A DNA stretch of 61,819 nt, from the NCBI GenBank assembly GCA_019456255.1, contig VRUG01000018.1:1-61819 (forward strand), read 5' to 3'. The first letter of the stretch is position 1. Every line of letters starts with the position of its first letter. Positions 46,917-56,154 of the stretch are shown here, in pieces. The notes under the pieces were generated by a model. It made no database searches, had not been told where the DNA came from, and saw only the letters and a list, made by a program, of their open reading frames with translations. Source of the DNA: Planctomycetota bacterium. Its GTDB lineage: Bacteria > Planctomycetota > Phycisphaerae > Sedimentisphaerales > Anaerobacaceae. Made by a program: the position numbers and the translations under genes.

Positions 46917-48150
46917 CGTTTGAATCCCCCTGGGAGTTGTCGCCCTGTGGTTCTAAGTTGTCCGAGGTCAGTTGCTCCAAGATGTCTTTTTTTGTTTGCT
47001 GGTCGGACTTGGTATCTGGTTCGGCAGGCTTAGTTTCTTCGACAGCTGTAGGCTCGATGGTTTGCTCTGGTTTGGTAAGTTCGCTTATAAGCTTGTCGTC
47101 TTGTTTTGGTTCTTCGGGTTTGGCGGGTTCGACTTTTTGTGTTGTTGCAGCTTGGTCGGTGGTGCCGTCAGCAACTGTCGCGGTGACAAGTTTATCGAGA
47201 ATGCCTGGTTCAATGGGAGTCGCGGTCAGGAAGTCACTGATTTTAGTAGTTGAGTCAGAGGTGACACCGCTTGTGGACTTGCCCTCTTGCTTTGCGGTGG
47301 TGACGGTTTTGATAAAGAACGATTCGAGTTTGTCCATAGGGGAAATTATATCGTATTCGACTTGCTCGTTTTGGATAATCTGCTCGATTTGTCCCATAGC
47401 GTTGTCACTGATGGCGTCGATAGTAATTTGTTTTTTGTTTGTTTGTGTGAGCAGATCTTTGACACGCCCTTTTGTTTGCACTTTACCGCCATAGAGGATA
47501 GCGATCCTGTCGCAGACGTCTTCGACATCGGCGAGAAGATGGCTGCAAAGCAGTATGGTCTTACCGCGTTTTGCCAATTGGATGATGAGGTCCTTTATCT
47601 GTCTGGTGCCAAGCGGGTCGAGTCCGGTGGTGGGTTCGTCTAAGATAAGCAAGTCAGGGTCGTTGATGAGCGCTTGAGCGAGGCCTATCCTTCTTGCCAT
47701 ACCTTTGGAAAAAGTTCCGACGGGTCTGTTTGCAACAGCTTTTAGTCCTACCATTTCAAGCAGCGCTTCGATACGTGCCTTGCGTGTTTTTGAAGGTAAG
47801 CGGAACAGCCTGCCGTAAAAATCGAGAGTTTCGCGTGCGTTTAAGTACTTGTAAAGATATGATTCTTCGGGCATGAAGCCGATTCTTTTGTTTATTTTAG
47901 GGTTGGTGCTGTCACCGCCGAGCACGGTGTATCTTCCCTTTGTAGGGTGCAGCAGGCCCAGGAGCAGTTTTAATGTAGTTGTCTTGCCCGAGCCGTTAGG
48001 GCCTAAAAGCCCGAAGACTTCGTTATAGTGAATCTGGAGACTAAGCTCATCGACGGCGTAAACTTTGTCACGTCCCCACCAGTCAGAAAAAATCTTAGTC
48101 AGAGAAAAAGTTTCAATTGCGTATTCGGTATTATTCATCACAGTTACCAT
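46909..48150 (-). CDS. ABC transporter ATP-binding protein with long C-terminal tail
   Basis: 413 residues. The first ~245 form a standard ATPase: Walker A GLLGPNGSGKTTTLKLLL, signature FSKGMARRIGLAQAL, Walker B LLILDEPTTGLDP, switch His in LLCSHLL. The remaining ~165 residues are low complexity, rich in Glu, Lys, Pro, Thr and Gln (KPEEPKQDDK), and do not look folded. Partner of the permease encoded next. An ATG at 48138 is an alternative start; neither has a clear ribosome binding site. Confidence 0.9.
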   Translation of the reverse strand: MVTVMNNTEYAIETFSLTKIFSDWWGRDKVYAVDELSLQIHYNEVFGLLGPNGSGKTTTLKLLLGLLHPTKGRYTVLGGDSTNPKINKRIGFMPEESYLYKYLNARETLDFYGRLFRLPSKTRKARIEALLEMVGLKAVANRPVGTFSKGMARRIGLAQALINDPDLLILDEPTTGLDPLGTRQIKDLIIQLAKRGKTILLCSHLLADVEDVCDRIAILYGGKVQTKGRVKDLLTQTNKKQITIDAISDNAMGQIEQIIQNEQVEYDIISPMDKLESFFIKTVTTAKQEGKSTSGVTSDSTTKISDFLTATPIEPGILDKLVTATVADGTTDQAATTQKVEPAKPEEPKQDDKLISELTKPEQTIEPTAVEETKPAEPDTKSDQQTKKDILEQLTSDNLEPQGDNSQGDSNDA

Positions 48151-48161
48151 GTTTAAATTTT

Positions 48162-50075
48162 TTATTGTGGTTCAGCAGTTAGTCCTTCGCCTTCTCTGAC
48201 AAGTCTTGCACTATTGAAGACAACGATGAGCGAGCCGGCAAAATGCAGGACAGCAGCAATTTCCGGTGTTAGAATTTTGAAGGATGAAATTCCGATGATG
48301 ATAAAAGTTATTCCGAAACCGAGATTTTGGGTGATAACTTTTCTTGTTTTACGTGATAGAGTGACGAGGAATGGAAGTCGTCTTAAGTCATTGCTCATCA
48401 AAGCTATGGAAGCAGAATTAATTGCCACATCGCTGCCTGCGGCGCCCATAGCGATACCGAGGTCCCCTGCTGCCAACGCAGGCGCATCGTTAATACCATC
48501 TCCGACGACGACGGTTATGTGCCCTTTTGCTTTAATTTCTTCAACGATTGCAAGCTTGTCCTGAGGCAGGCAATGCGCCTTAAAGTCTGTGCATCCTAAT
48601 TCGGCGGCGACCCTGTTTGCAACTTCGTGCCTGTCGCCTGTAAGCAATGTCACTCTCTTAATTCCGATATCGAATAATTCTTTTATAGCCTGCTTAGCTT
48701 CTGGTCTTGTTTTGTCCTGCATTCCAATCCAGCCTATACATTGAGAGTCTTTGGCAATGTAGAGAGTGCTAAAGCCCTGCTCTTCATGCAGTGACGGGTT
48801 TTCAACGTTGCTGATATCGATATTGTTTTCCTGCAGGAAAGTGTCACGTCCGACAAGAACGTTTGCGTCGCCGATTTTTGCGGTGATACCTTTTCCGGGG
48901 GTTTCGGTGAAATTATCTGGTTGCTGCAAATCCAGGTTAGCTTCTTTTGCGACATTCTGCAGTGCTCTTGCAGCGGGATGTTTACTCATTTGCTCGGCAG
49001 AGGCGGCTAACTGCAGCAATTGCGCAGGTTCGATATTGTCAGCGGGCGTTAGTTTTGTAACGTATAGCTGACCTGTTGTTACGGTTCCGGTTTTGTCGAA
49101 GACCATAGCGGTCATTTTTCCGGCTACCTCAAGGTCTGCGACATTTTTGACTAAGATGCCGAGCCGGGCGGACGCTGAGATTGCAGCGACCATCGCAGTT
49201 GGAGTTGCAAGAATCAAGGCGCATGGACATGAGATGACAAGAATCGTGATAGCGTAATCAATATTTCTCGTAAAGAACAAAACGATTCCCGCAATCATCA
49301 GGATAGTCGGAGTGTACCATTTGACGTATCGGTCGATGATACGCATGATAGGTATTTTTGTTTGTTCAGCTTGTATAATGAGGGACTGAACCTTGCCAAG
49401 CGTGGTATCTTTGCCGGCTTTTGTGACGGTGATATCGAGAGCGCCTGTAAGGTTTGTCGTTCCAGCGAAGACCTGCATGCCTGGGACCTTGTCGACGGGC
49501 AGTGATTCGCCTGTGATGGTGGCTTCGTTAATCGAGCTTAGTCCACTGATGACCTCGCCATCGGCTGGGATATTGTCACCGGGTCTGACACGAATGACGT
49601 CACCGGCTTTTAATTTGCTTACCTTTATTTCCTGTTCGGAACCGTCGCTGTTAAGGAGGTCAGCTTTTATCGGTGTAAGTTTTATGAGTGATTCGATTGA
49701 GGCTCGTGCGCCGAGAGCGGTTCGTGACTCCATCAGTTCACTTAGCAGCATAAAGAACGAAACGATGCCTGCAGTGACATATTCCTGCGTGACAAAAGCT
49801 GCAAAAATCGCCAACGCGACGAGTTCGTCCATGTGAGTTTCTTTTTTTATAAGGCTTTTGATTGCGTGAAGGACGATAGGTGCGCCAAGCAGCAGTGCAC
49901 CGAGCATCGCCAGGAATTGTGCCTGGTCGCTGTCTGAGCCGTAAATTGGTTTCGCGATAATGCTGGTAATCAGGAGCATCCCGCCTGCTAAAGTTCCCAA
50001 CAGTGCCAGATTTACACGAACCTGTTTTCCGTGTGTATGGTGCTGCTCTTTAAATTCTAAATGTTTATGACCCAT
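48162..50075 (-). CDS. P1B-type heavy-metal translocating ATPase
   Basis: 637 residues. The metal-site CPC lies in ISCPCALILATPTA, the phosphorylation site in FDKTGTVTTG, the HP motif in MSKHPAARAL, and the hinge in GDGINDAPALAAGD. TM helices before and after these fit the P1B layout. There is no N-terminal HMA domain; instead the N-terminus is His rich (MGHKHLEFKEQHHTHGK). This composition suggests Zn/Cd/Co-type export, but the ion cannot be fixed. It is 44 bases downstream of hflK and 11 upstream of the ABC ATPase, in the same operon. Confidence 0.92.
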   Translation of the reverse strand: MGHKHLEFKEQHHTHGKQVRVNLALLGTLAGGMLLITSIIAKPIYGSDSDQAQFLAMLGALLLGAPIVLHAIKSLIKKETHMDELVALAIFAAFVTQEYVTAGIVSFFMLLSELMESRTALGARASIESLIKLTPIKADLLNSDGSEQEIKVSKLKAGDVIRVRPGDNIPADGEVISGLSSINEATITGESLPVDKVPGMQVFAGTTNLTGALDITVTKAGKDTTLGKVQSLIIQAEQTKIPIMRIIDRYVKWYTPTILMIAGIVLFFTRNIDYAITILVISCPCALILATPTAMVAAISASARLGILVKNVADLEVAGKMTAMVFDKTGTVTTGQLYVTKLTPADNIEPAQLLQLAASAEQMSKHPAARALQNVAKEANLDLQQPDNFTETPGKGITAKIGDANVLVGRDTFLQENNIDISNVENPSLHEEQGFSTLYIAKDSQCIGWIGMQDKTRPEAKQAIKELFDIGIKRVTLLTGDRHEVANRVAAELGCTDFKAHCLPQDKLAIVEEIKAKGHITVVVGDGINDAPALAAGDLGIAMGAAGSDVAINSASIALMSNDLRRLPFLVTLSRKTRKVITQNLGFGITFIIIGISSFKILTPEIAAVLHFAGSLIVVFNSARLVREGEGLTAEPQ

Positions 50076-50119
50076 AATTTTTCATCTCTGATTATCAAAC
50101 AATTTTAAGCTTCGTTGTC

Positions 50120-51412
50120 CTATTGTTTTTTCTGGCCCTTGGGTTTTAGTGCAGGGTCCCTGTTTATCTGGATTCTGATTTCCTTACCCTTTGCGCCAGC
50201 GGTAGGCTGAATAATCATTTTTTCTTCAGCGTTATTTAGAACGTCTATGATTGCATCCTGATAGATTTTTTGTATAACGAGTTTTGGATATTTGCGATAT
50301 TCAGGCAGTATCTGCTTTAAGTATTCAGCGTTTGCTCTCGCGGTTTCGACAACTTTTGTTTTATACGCTTTTGAATTAGCGATATTTTCCTGTGATGTTC
50401 CTGCCAGTTGGTTCCATAATTTACTGTTTTGTTTTTGGGTGTCTGTAAGCGTTTTATTTTTTAGCATAGCAAGCAGGTCATTTGCGACAGGTCCAGCGGT
50501 TTGGTTAAGAGTGCCCTCGGCGTAGATTTTTGCGTTATTGATTTCGGTTTGACTTTTCTGGCTCGCGGTAATAGAGGCCTGGAAGGCTTTGTCAACTTGC
50601 CTTGGCCAGGTTATATCTGTCAGCAGCATTGATGCGACAACGATGCCTGATTCGATTTTGTCGAGTTTTTGCTGCAGCAGTTTTTTGACATGTTTTGGTA
50701 TTCGGTCCTGACTTGCGAGTGACTCATCGATTGTATAATGCACCATTGCGTTTACAATGGCATCTTCAGCAAGGTGCTGGAGTAACGGCGCTATACTTTT
50801 TTCAATGAGGTCGGCATAGCTTTGTCCCGGCTTGATATTCTGGATGTGGACATTTTTGAAAAATCTTTCGGGGTCATCGATATTATAAGTGAGCAGCCAT
50901 TTACTGTGAATGATATTATAGTCGCTGCCCTTTGCAGCGGAAGTTTGCAGGTTTTGGTTTCCCCCTCTGATAATACAATATCCGTCAATTTCAGGATTTA
51001 AAGGCTTATTAGCTCTTACTTTCGTTTTAGTTTCCGATAGTAATTCACTTTTAGACTGGTAGTACCAGAAGGAATTTATGGGCAGATTAATTTTTTTCTG
51101 GACGGGGATTTTGATAATTTCATTGATAGGATATGGCAGCACCCAATGCGGGCCCGGGCCTAAGATCCTGTTTTCACCGGTGCCTCGAATCTTACCGAAT
51201 TTCAAGATGATGGCCTCTTCATCCGGCGAGAGCATCTCAAAGCCTGAGGCGAGAAAGACAATGACCAGTACGACCATGATGACTTTCAGGATGATAAAGC
51301 TGATCCTCAGTGCCTCCGCCAGAGAGTTTCCAGCTGCACCGAGTTCTTCGCTTATATTGTCTTCAGCGATTTGAGGCTCAGTTTCGTTATTGTTTTGATT
51401 TTGTTCGGTCAT
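50120..51412 (-). CDS. hflK: HflK-like SPFH/band 7 protein
   Basis: 430 residues. An acidic N-terminal tail, one transmembrane helix near residues 38-60, then the SPFH domain (FEMLSPDEEAIILKFGKI, GPGPHWVLPYPINEI) and a helical C-terminal part. It matches HflK of the HflK/HflC complex that modulates the FtsH protease, though the central part carries an insertion (GGNQNLQTSAAKGSD). HflC is encoded 23 bases upstream. The inference of FtsH control is by family; no ftsH gene is in the window. Confidence 0.88.
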   Translation of the reverse strand: MTEQNQNNNETEPQIAEDNISEELGAAGNSLAEALRISFIILKVIMVVLVIVFLASGFEMLSPDEEAIILKFGKIRGTGENRILGPGPHWVLPYPINEIIKIPVQKKINLPINSFWYYQSKSELLSETKTKVRANKPLNPEIDGYCIIRGGNQNLQTSAAKGSDYNIIHSKWLLTYNIDDPERFFKNVHIQNIKPGQSYADLIEKSIAPLLQHLAEDAIVNAMVHYTIDESLASQDRIPKHVKKLLQQKLDKIESGIVVASMLLTDITWPRQVDKAFQASITASQKSQTEINNAKIYAEGTLNQTAGPVANDLLAMLKNKTLTDTQKQNSKLWNQLAGTSQENIANSKAYKTKVVETARANAEYLKQILPEYRKYPKLVIQKIYQDAIIDVLNNAEEKMIIQPTAGAKGKEIRIQINRDPALKPKGQKKQ

Positions 51413-51435
51413 ATTCTATTAGTCCGTATTTAAAT

Positions 51436-52329
51436 TTATTTTTTTGGGGAAATTTGAGGTATCCCTCTTAGTAGTTTGAAAGGTTCGGTATCGGCACTTA
51501 GGATGATGGTGGACCTTTCTGCAAGAATTTTCTTTAGTGCTTCGACATCTCTTAGGAACATCGCGAGTTCCGGGTCCGCTTCGAGCATTTTATAATATTT
51601 GGCAGCTTCTGCGTCGCCTTGTCCCCTGATAGCTTTTGCTCTTGCTTCGGCGGCGGCGAGTAGTTCGGTTTTCTTTGAGTCGGCATCGGTTTTAATTTTG
51701 ACAGCCTGAGCCATACCCTGAGCTACGATTTCTCCTGATTTTCGTTGACGTTCGGCTTTCATTCTTTCGAAGACATCTTTACTAACGTCAGCGCTGATCT
51801 TTAATTGTTTTATGCCGAGAGTTTTGATTTCGATACCGTAGTCTTCTCTGACGGCGGTGTTCAGGCTTGCGTGCATTTTTTGCTGGATTTCGTCGAGCTT
51901 AATATTGTCTTCGTTACTGTTTACAAATTCGGAGAAATAATACTGTCCAATGACTTCGTTTTGCGTGCTGCTAAGCTGACTTCGCAGATAATTTTCCGCT
52001 TCTCTTACGGTGCCGACGGAATTGAAGAACTGCAGTGGTTCGGCGATTCTCCAGACTATGTATGTGTGAACGATAATCGGCACGGTCCCCTTTGTTGTTG
52101 TTTCACCGAGGTCAGTTTCAAAAACTCTCATTCTTGAATCGAAGGTGTATATTTTATTGATAGGCGCTGGCCATCTGAAATACCATCCCGGTTCGGTGAT
52201 TTCTCTGCTTGTCTTGCCGAATTTTGTTATCAGGACCGATTCTGTTTCTCTAACCTGGAAAGAGAAGAGCAGCAGCCCTAAGATACTTACGATTAAGACG
52301 ACGAAAATTGTAATGGTTATACTTTTCAT
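51436..52329 (-). CDS. hflC: HflC-like SPFH/band 7 protein
   Basis: 297 residues, the usual HflC length. N-terminal membrane anchor (about 5-22) and SPFH domain starting VRETESVLITKFGKTSREI, with LKISADVSKDVFERMKAERQRKSGE shortened to its core VFERMKAERQRK marking the C-terminal helices. It pairs with HflK in the inner membrane. Two bases separate it from the polytopic SPFH gene upstream and 23 from hflK downstream. Confidence 0.92.
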   Translation of the reverse strand: MKSITITIFVVLIVSILGLLLFSFQVRETESVLITKFGKTSREITEPGWYFRWPAPINKIYTFDSRMRVFETDLGETTTKGTVPIIVHTYIVWRIAEPLQFFNSVGTVREAENYLRSQLSSTQNEVIGQYYFSEFVNSNEDNIKLDEIQQKMHASLNTAVREDYGIEIKTLGIKQLKISADVSKDVFERMKAERQRKSGEIVAQGMAQAVKIKTDADSKKTELLAAAEARAKAIRGQGDAEAAKYYKMLEADPELAMFLRDVEALKKILAERSTIILSADTEPFKLLRGIPQISPKK

Positions 52330-52331
52330 TT

Positions 52332-54386
52332 TTACTTGTTCTCCTCAAAGCCACTGAGTTCGTACAGGCTTGGCGTTAACTTTTCTTTGATATCAATAAT
52401 AAAGACCTGTGTGTCCTGTTCGTCACCGACAATGACGAATTTTCTTATTTTTTTAAGTCCTTCTTCGAGTACTATTAATCTTTGTTCGCGTTTGTAGATT
52501 TCCGGAGCTGCATTGAAGCTGGCGACTTGGCTTGCAAATCTCTGGCCGGTAGCTTTTGCCAGTGTTACTTTTTCAAAGGCATAACTTTTTGCCTGTCTTA
52601 ATGTCGTGAAGATATCGCCTCTGGCATTTGTGAAAGCCTGATCAAGTTCTTTGGAAAGTTTTTCGATTTGCTGTTTGTCATCTCGTTTTTTTGCCTGTTG
52701 GTATTTAGCAGTCAAAACGTAAAGTTTGTTGGCGTCGTCGACTGAGCCTGCGAGAGTACTTAATATGGAGTTTCTGGCAGCGTGCGCAGTTAAAATCAGT
52801 GCCTGTTTTTTCTGCACGGCAGCGATGACCTGCTGATAGTCGGCGGCAACTTCTGACGGGGGATGTATTCCCTGCAATCCGAGGAAAACGATTTCGACAC
52901 CGAGGTTCTGTTGGTCGACCTGTTTTTGAATATTTTCCATAAGCACTTTTTTAGCATGAATTCTTCCGCTTCCGAGCAGACTTTGTTTTATGCCTGCTTT
53001 TGCGTCCTGGGTGTCGGCAGTTTCAATTGTCGCAGAGGCGGCGAATTTCGTCAGTTGCTGGTAGCAGATTGATTCGAGCAGTTTTTCCGAATCACTGTGA
53101 TTATAAATGAATGCATGGAGATCCTTGATTCTATACTGGACCGGCACGGCAGCGACTATCAGACTTACCGGTACGGTGCCTGGAATAGTTGCGTTTTCCT
53201 GTGGCGTAGCGACAAGGATAAGTTGTTCTTCTTCGTGATGCTGTTTGCCCCACAGTAGAGACTTATGTTCAGCGTGCCCGTGCTCATCGGTTTCAGGAAC
53301 AAAGCCTATACTTAGTTCAAGGATTTTTTTTGTCGGATATTTATAAAGGATGTCTACGGGCCAGGGCCATTTTAGAGTGGCACCTGAGCTGATGGTTCTT
53401 GTTGGTTTTCCGAAATGTTCTATGATGGCTTCTTCGTTCGGTGCGACGATGACGACCGAGCTTAATAGATAAAGTATAATTGCCGCAAATAGTGTGAGCG
53501 GGACGATGGCTTTTTCCAACAGCCTATAGAACCATGTCTGAGAAACCTTGAATCCGAACTGATAATCAATCGCGCTTGCCGCGGTGTGGAAGATTTGTCC
53601 CGGTTCATTAATAAGTCCGAGCAGTCTGCTATCGAAAGCGGTTCTGGAATATTGCTTTTTTAATCTCGGGCGGTATATGTCGAAGATAACATTGAGAGCG
53701 GTTTCAATGCCCAGAACCAAAAGCAACGCGGGAATTATCCATTCGATGATATTAATAATAAGGAGAACTTTAAATTGTGCCCATGCAAGCGAGATTGCCA
53801 GCAGGAAACATATGATAGCGATACTAAGCAGTGAGCTTCCGCCTGCCCTTAGCGGTTTCCAGCGTGCGTCCTGAGTTGACATGCCGGTTGCATAACGTGA
53901 AATTAAAAAGCTGATAAAGGCAATAGCTGTCATGCAGATAGCACAGATCAAGGGTTGTTTTGTTTCAATCTGGTCGGGGATCAGGGCAGACTTTGCTTTT
54001 AAAAGGTAAAGCCCGACAAGAATTTGGTAGATGGCAATTAAGGCAGAGAATAAAGGCAGGAACCACTTTTCAAGAATTTTGAGGTGTCTTTGTGCCACTG
54101 CGAGCAATTCTTCGTGTTCATCTTTTGCCTGGAAGATGGTCGAGTCGGGCTGGTCAGATGGAATTTGGCCCATATCGAGCATTTCCTGTTCCGCTATGGT
54201 GCGCTGATATGCTTGAATCAGCAGTACAAGCCAGATAAGAGCCGAGCCAAGCAGGAGCCAGCTTATGGCATAGACAGCGAAAAAACTGCTCCACTGGCCC
54301 AAAAGCCATGAGACAGAGAAAAACAAAGTGCTTAATATGAAAGCAGCCAAAGAAATGTTCTTTGCTGGTCTGGAAGTTATGTTCAT
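52332..54386 (-). CDS. Polytopic SPFH/band 7 (HflK-type) protein
   Basis: 684 residues, far longer than HflK. The N-terminal ~310 residues carry six or so transmembrane helices with a soluble insert, and only then an SPFH domain begins (VIVAPNEEAIIEHFGKPTRTI, GATLKWPWPVDILYKY) followed by the usual helical C-terminus (ILTAHAARNSILSTLAGSV). It therefore looks like a fusion of a polytopic membrane module to HflK. First gene of the long minus-strand operon, two bases before hflC. A three-protein SPFH assembly is implied. Confidence 0.87.
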   Translation of the reverse strand: MNITSRPAKNISLAAFILSTLFFSVSWLLGQWSSFFAVYAISWLLLGSALIWLVLLIQAYQRTIAEQEMLDMGQIPSDQPDSTIFQAKDEHEELLAVAQRHLKILEKWFLPLFSALIAIYQILVGLYLLKAKSALIPDQIETKQPLICAICMTAIAFISFLISRYATGMSTQDARWKPLRAGGSSLLSIAIICFLLAISLAWAQFKVLLIINIIEWIIPALLLVLGIETALNVIFDIYRPRLKKQYSRTAFDSRLLGLINEPGQIFHTAASAIDYQFGFKVSQTWFYRLLEKAIVPLTLFAAIILYLLSSVVIVAPNEEAIIEHFGKPTRTISSGATLKWPWPVDILYKYPTKKILELSIGFVPETDEHGHAEHKSLLWGKQHHEEEQLILVATPQENATIPGTVPVSLIVAAVPVQYRIKDLHAFIYNHSDSEKLLESICYQQLTKFAASATIETADTQDAKAGIKQSLLGSGRIHAKKVLMENIQKQVDQQNLGVEIVFLGLQGIHPPSEVAADYQQVIAAVQKKQALILTAHAARNSILSTLAGSVDDANKLYVLTAKYQQAKKRDDKQQIEKLSKELDQAFTNARGDIFTTLRQAKSYAFEKVTLAKATGQRFASQVASFNAAPEIYKREQRLIVLEEGLKKIRKFVIVGDEQDTQVFIIDIKEKLTPSLYELSGFEENK

Positions 54387-54589
54387 GTTTTATCCCTGAT
54401 ATTAATGCTCGAACAATAAAGCCTGAAAATTAGTATATCGAAAATAACAATGTAAATTCTTTACTTTTATTAAGTTGTGCAATATAACATAATCATCGTC
54501 TATGTATAGAGTTAAAAGTGAAAAAAGGAGTCACAAAATTATATCTTGCCCCTATTGTATTGGTCAACCTTTAGCCGATTTAAATTAAA

Positions 54590-55552
54590 ATGTATAAGTT
54601 ATTAACCATAGCCAAAAATACGTTCACCGAAACATTGCGTCAGCCGATTTATAGTGTCATAATCGTTGCCGCCCTGTTTCTGTTTTTCATTAGCCCATCG
54701 CTGACAATGTACACGATGAGCGATGACAGTAAACTCCTACGCGAAATTGGTTTATCTACGCTGTTCCTGACGAGTTTGTTCATAGCTATTTTCTCAGCGT
54801 CGGGAGCTGTGGGTGAAGAAATCGAGAATAAAACGATAGTGACGGTTCTAAGTAAGCCTGTTTCACGTCCGATATTCATTATAGCCAAGTTTCTGGGGGT
54901 CAGCGGCGCGGTGATATTGGCTCATTATATATGTACAATCGCCCTTTTGATGTCAATAAGGCATGGTGTTCTTGAGACGGTCAATGATACTCATGACTGG
55001 ACGGTATTGGGCAGTGCCGGGGTTGTTATTGGATTGTCATTTTTGCTAAGTGCTTTTCTTAACTTTACTTACGGTTGGAAATTCTCGTCAACAGCTATAA
55101 TAACAGGCAGTATTTTGGCGACATTCGCGTTGGTATTTTTGTGTTTTATTGACCGCACCTGGCATTTTAATCCTGAATATAATGGTATAAACACTTTTGA
55201 TGTTTATGCAGCTGTGTTGCTGCTTTTGGCGGCGATTTTAATAGTCGCGATTGCAGTGGCGTTATCAACGAGATTTAATATTGTTGTGACTTTATCAGCG
55301 TGTATTGGGATATTTTTGCTTGGTTTGGTGAATGATTACGTATTCGGCAGGCTTGCAGCCGAGCACTGGTGGGGGAATATAGGCAGGTATTTGATACCAA
55401 ATCTGCAGGTTTTCTGGATAAGTGACGCTATTTACGAGGCAAACGAGGTGCCTTTGAAGTATATTTTGATAAGTGCTTCATACGCAATATGTTACACGGT
55501 GGGTATACTTTCGCTGGCAGTGGCTTTATTCCAGAGACGCCAGGTGGGATGA
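54590..55552 (+). CDS. ABC-2 type transporter permease (second)
   Basis: 320 residues with about six transmembrane helices and the conserved coupling sequence GEEIENKTIVTVLSKPVSRPIFIIAK. No ATPase is encoded next to it; the nearest is at 46909-48150 on the other strand, and the two may work together. It is divergent from the SPFH operon with a 203-base spacer. No clear ribosome binding site precedes the ATG, so leaderless or weak initiation is possible. Confidence 0.86.
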   Translation: MYKLLTIAKNTFTETLRQPIYSVIIVAALFLFFISPSLTMYTMSDDSKLLREIGLSTLFLTSLFIAIFSASGAVGEEIENKTIVTVLSKPVSRPIFIIAKFLGVSGAVILAHYICTIALLMSIRHGVLETVNDTHDWTVLGSAGVVIGLSFLLSAFLNFTYGWKFSSTAIITGSILATFALVFLCFIDRTWHFNPEYNGINTFDVYAAVLLLLAAILIVAIAVALSTRFNIVVTLSACIGIFLLGLVNDYVFGRLAAEHWWGNIGRYLIPNLQVFWISDAIYEANEVPLKYILISASYAICYTVGILSLAVALFQRRQVG

Positions 55553-55561
55553 TGTATTTTT

Positions 55562-56017
55562 CTACGTTAATTCCCTGATAACAGCGATTTCGTCACAATT
55601 TTGCTGTTTTGGGCATTTTGCACAGTCGCTCCAGACTTTCATGGGTAAAGAGTCCTTTTCAACGATATTAAAGCCTATTTTCTGGAAAAAATCGGGTGTA
55701 AGGGTTAATGCGAAGAGTTTTTTTAGCCCGAGCAGTTGTGCTTTTTCGGCGACAGCTTCTACAAGTATTTTGCCAATACCCTTATTTTTTTGATTTTTAT
55801 CGACTGCGAGCGATTTTATTTCTGCCAAGTCTGCCCAGATTATTTGCAGTGCGCAGCAGCCTACAATGGCACTATTTTGTTCAACGACAGTGAAATCCTG
55901 CAGATTTTCGTAAATGTCGCTCATAGAACGGAAGAGCATTTGGTCCTGCTGGGCGTAGTTGCCTATTAAGGAACAAATATCGTTTGCATCTGTAACTTTT
56001 GCGTTTCTTGCAATCAT
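55562..56017 (-). CDS. GNAT-family N-acetyltransferase with Cys-rich tail
   Basis: 151 residues. GNAT fold with the acetyl-CoA loop KNKGIGKILVEAVAEKA (about 80-96) and preceding beta strand EIKSLAVDKN. The C-terminal tail holds C-x2-C-x5-C (CAKCPKQQNC), a pattern I associate with short stand-alone ArgA-type glutamate N-acetyltransferases. That is a recollection and the acceptor is not certain. Convergent with the ABC permease (nine-base gap) and divergent from the dehydratase cassette. Confidence 0.8.
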   Translation of the reverse strand: MIARNAKVTDANDICSLIGNYAQQDQMLFRSMSDIYENLQDFTVVEQNSAIVGCCALQIIWADLAEIKSLAVDKNQKNKGIGKILVEAVAEKAQLLGLKKLFALTLTPDFFQKIGFNIVEKDSLPMKVWSDCAKCPKQQNCDEIAVIRELT

Positions 56018-56154
56018 GGAAATGAGTATAGCGAATTGTGTTTAAAGACAAAAGACAAAAATAAAAAGTGAAAAAAGCTGGAAAAATCAAGCGATATCAC
56101 TAAAATAGCGAAAATTAGCGTTTGATTGTAATTGAAATTATAAGAGTAGGTGAA

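Noticed and set aside
46937..47494. 185-residue plus-strand frame
   Set aside because: Antisense to the low-complexity tail of the ABC ATPase; Ser/Val-rich composition follows from that bias.
49393..49836. 147-residue plus-strand frame
   Set aside because: Antisense to the P1B ATPase; no motif and no ribosome binding site.
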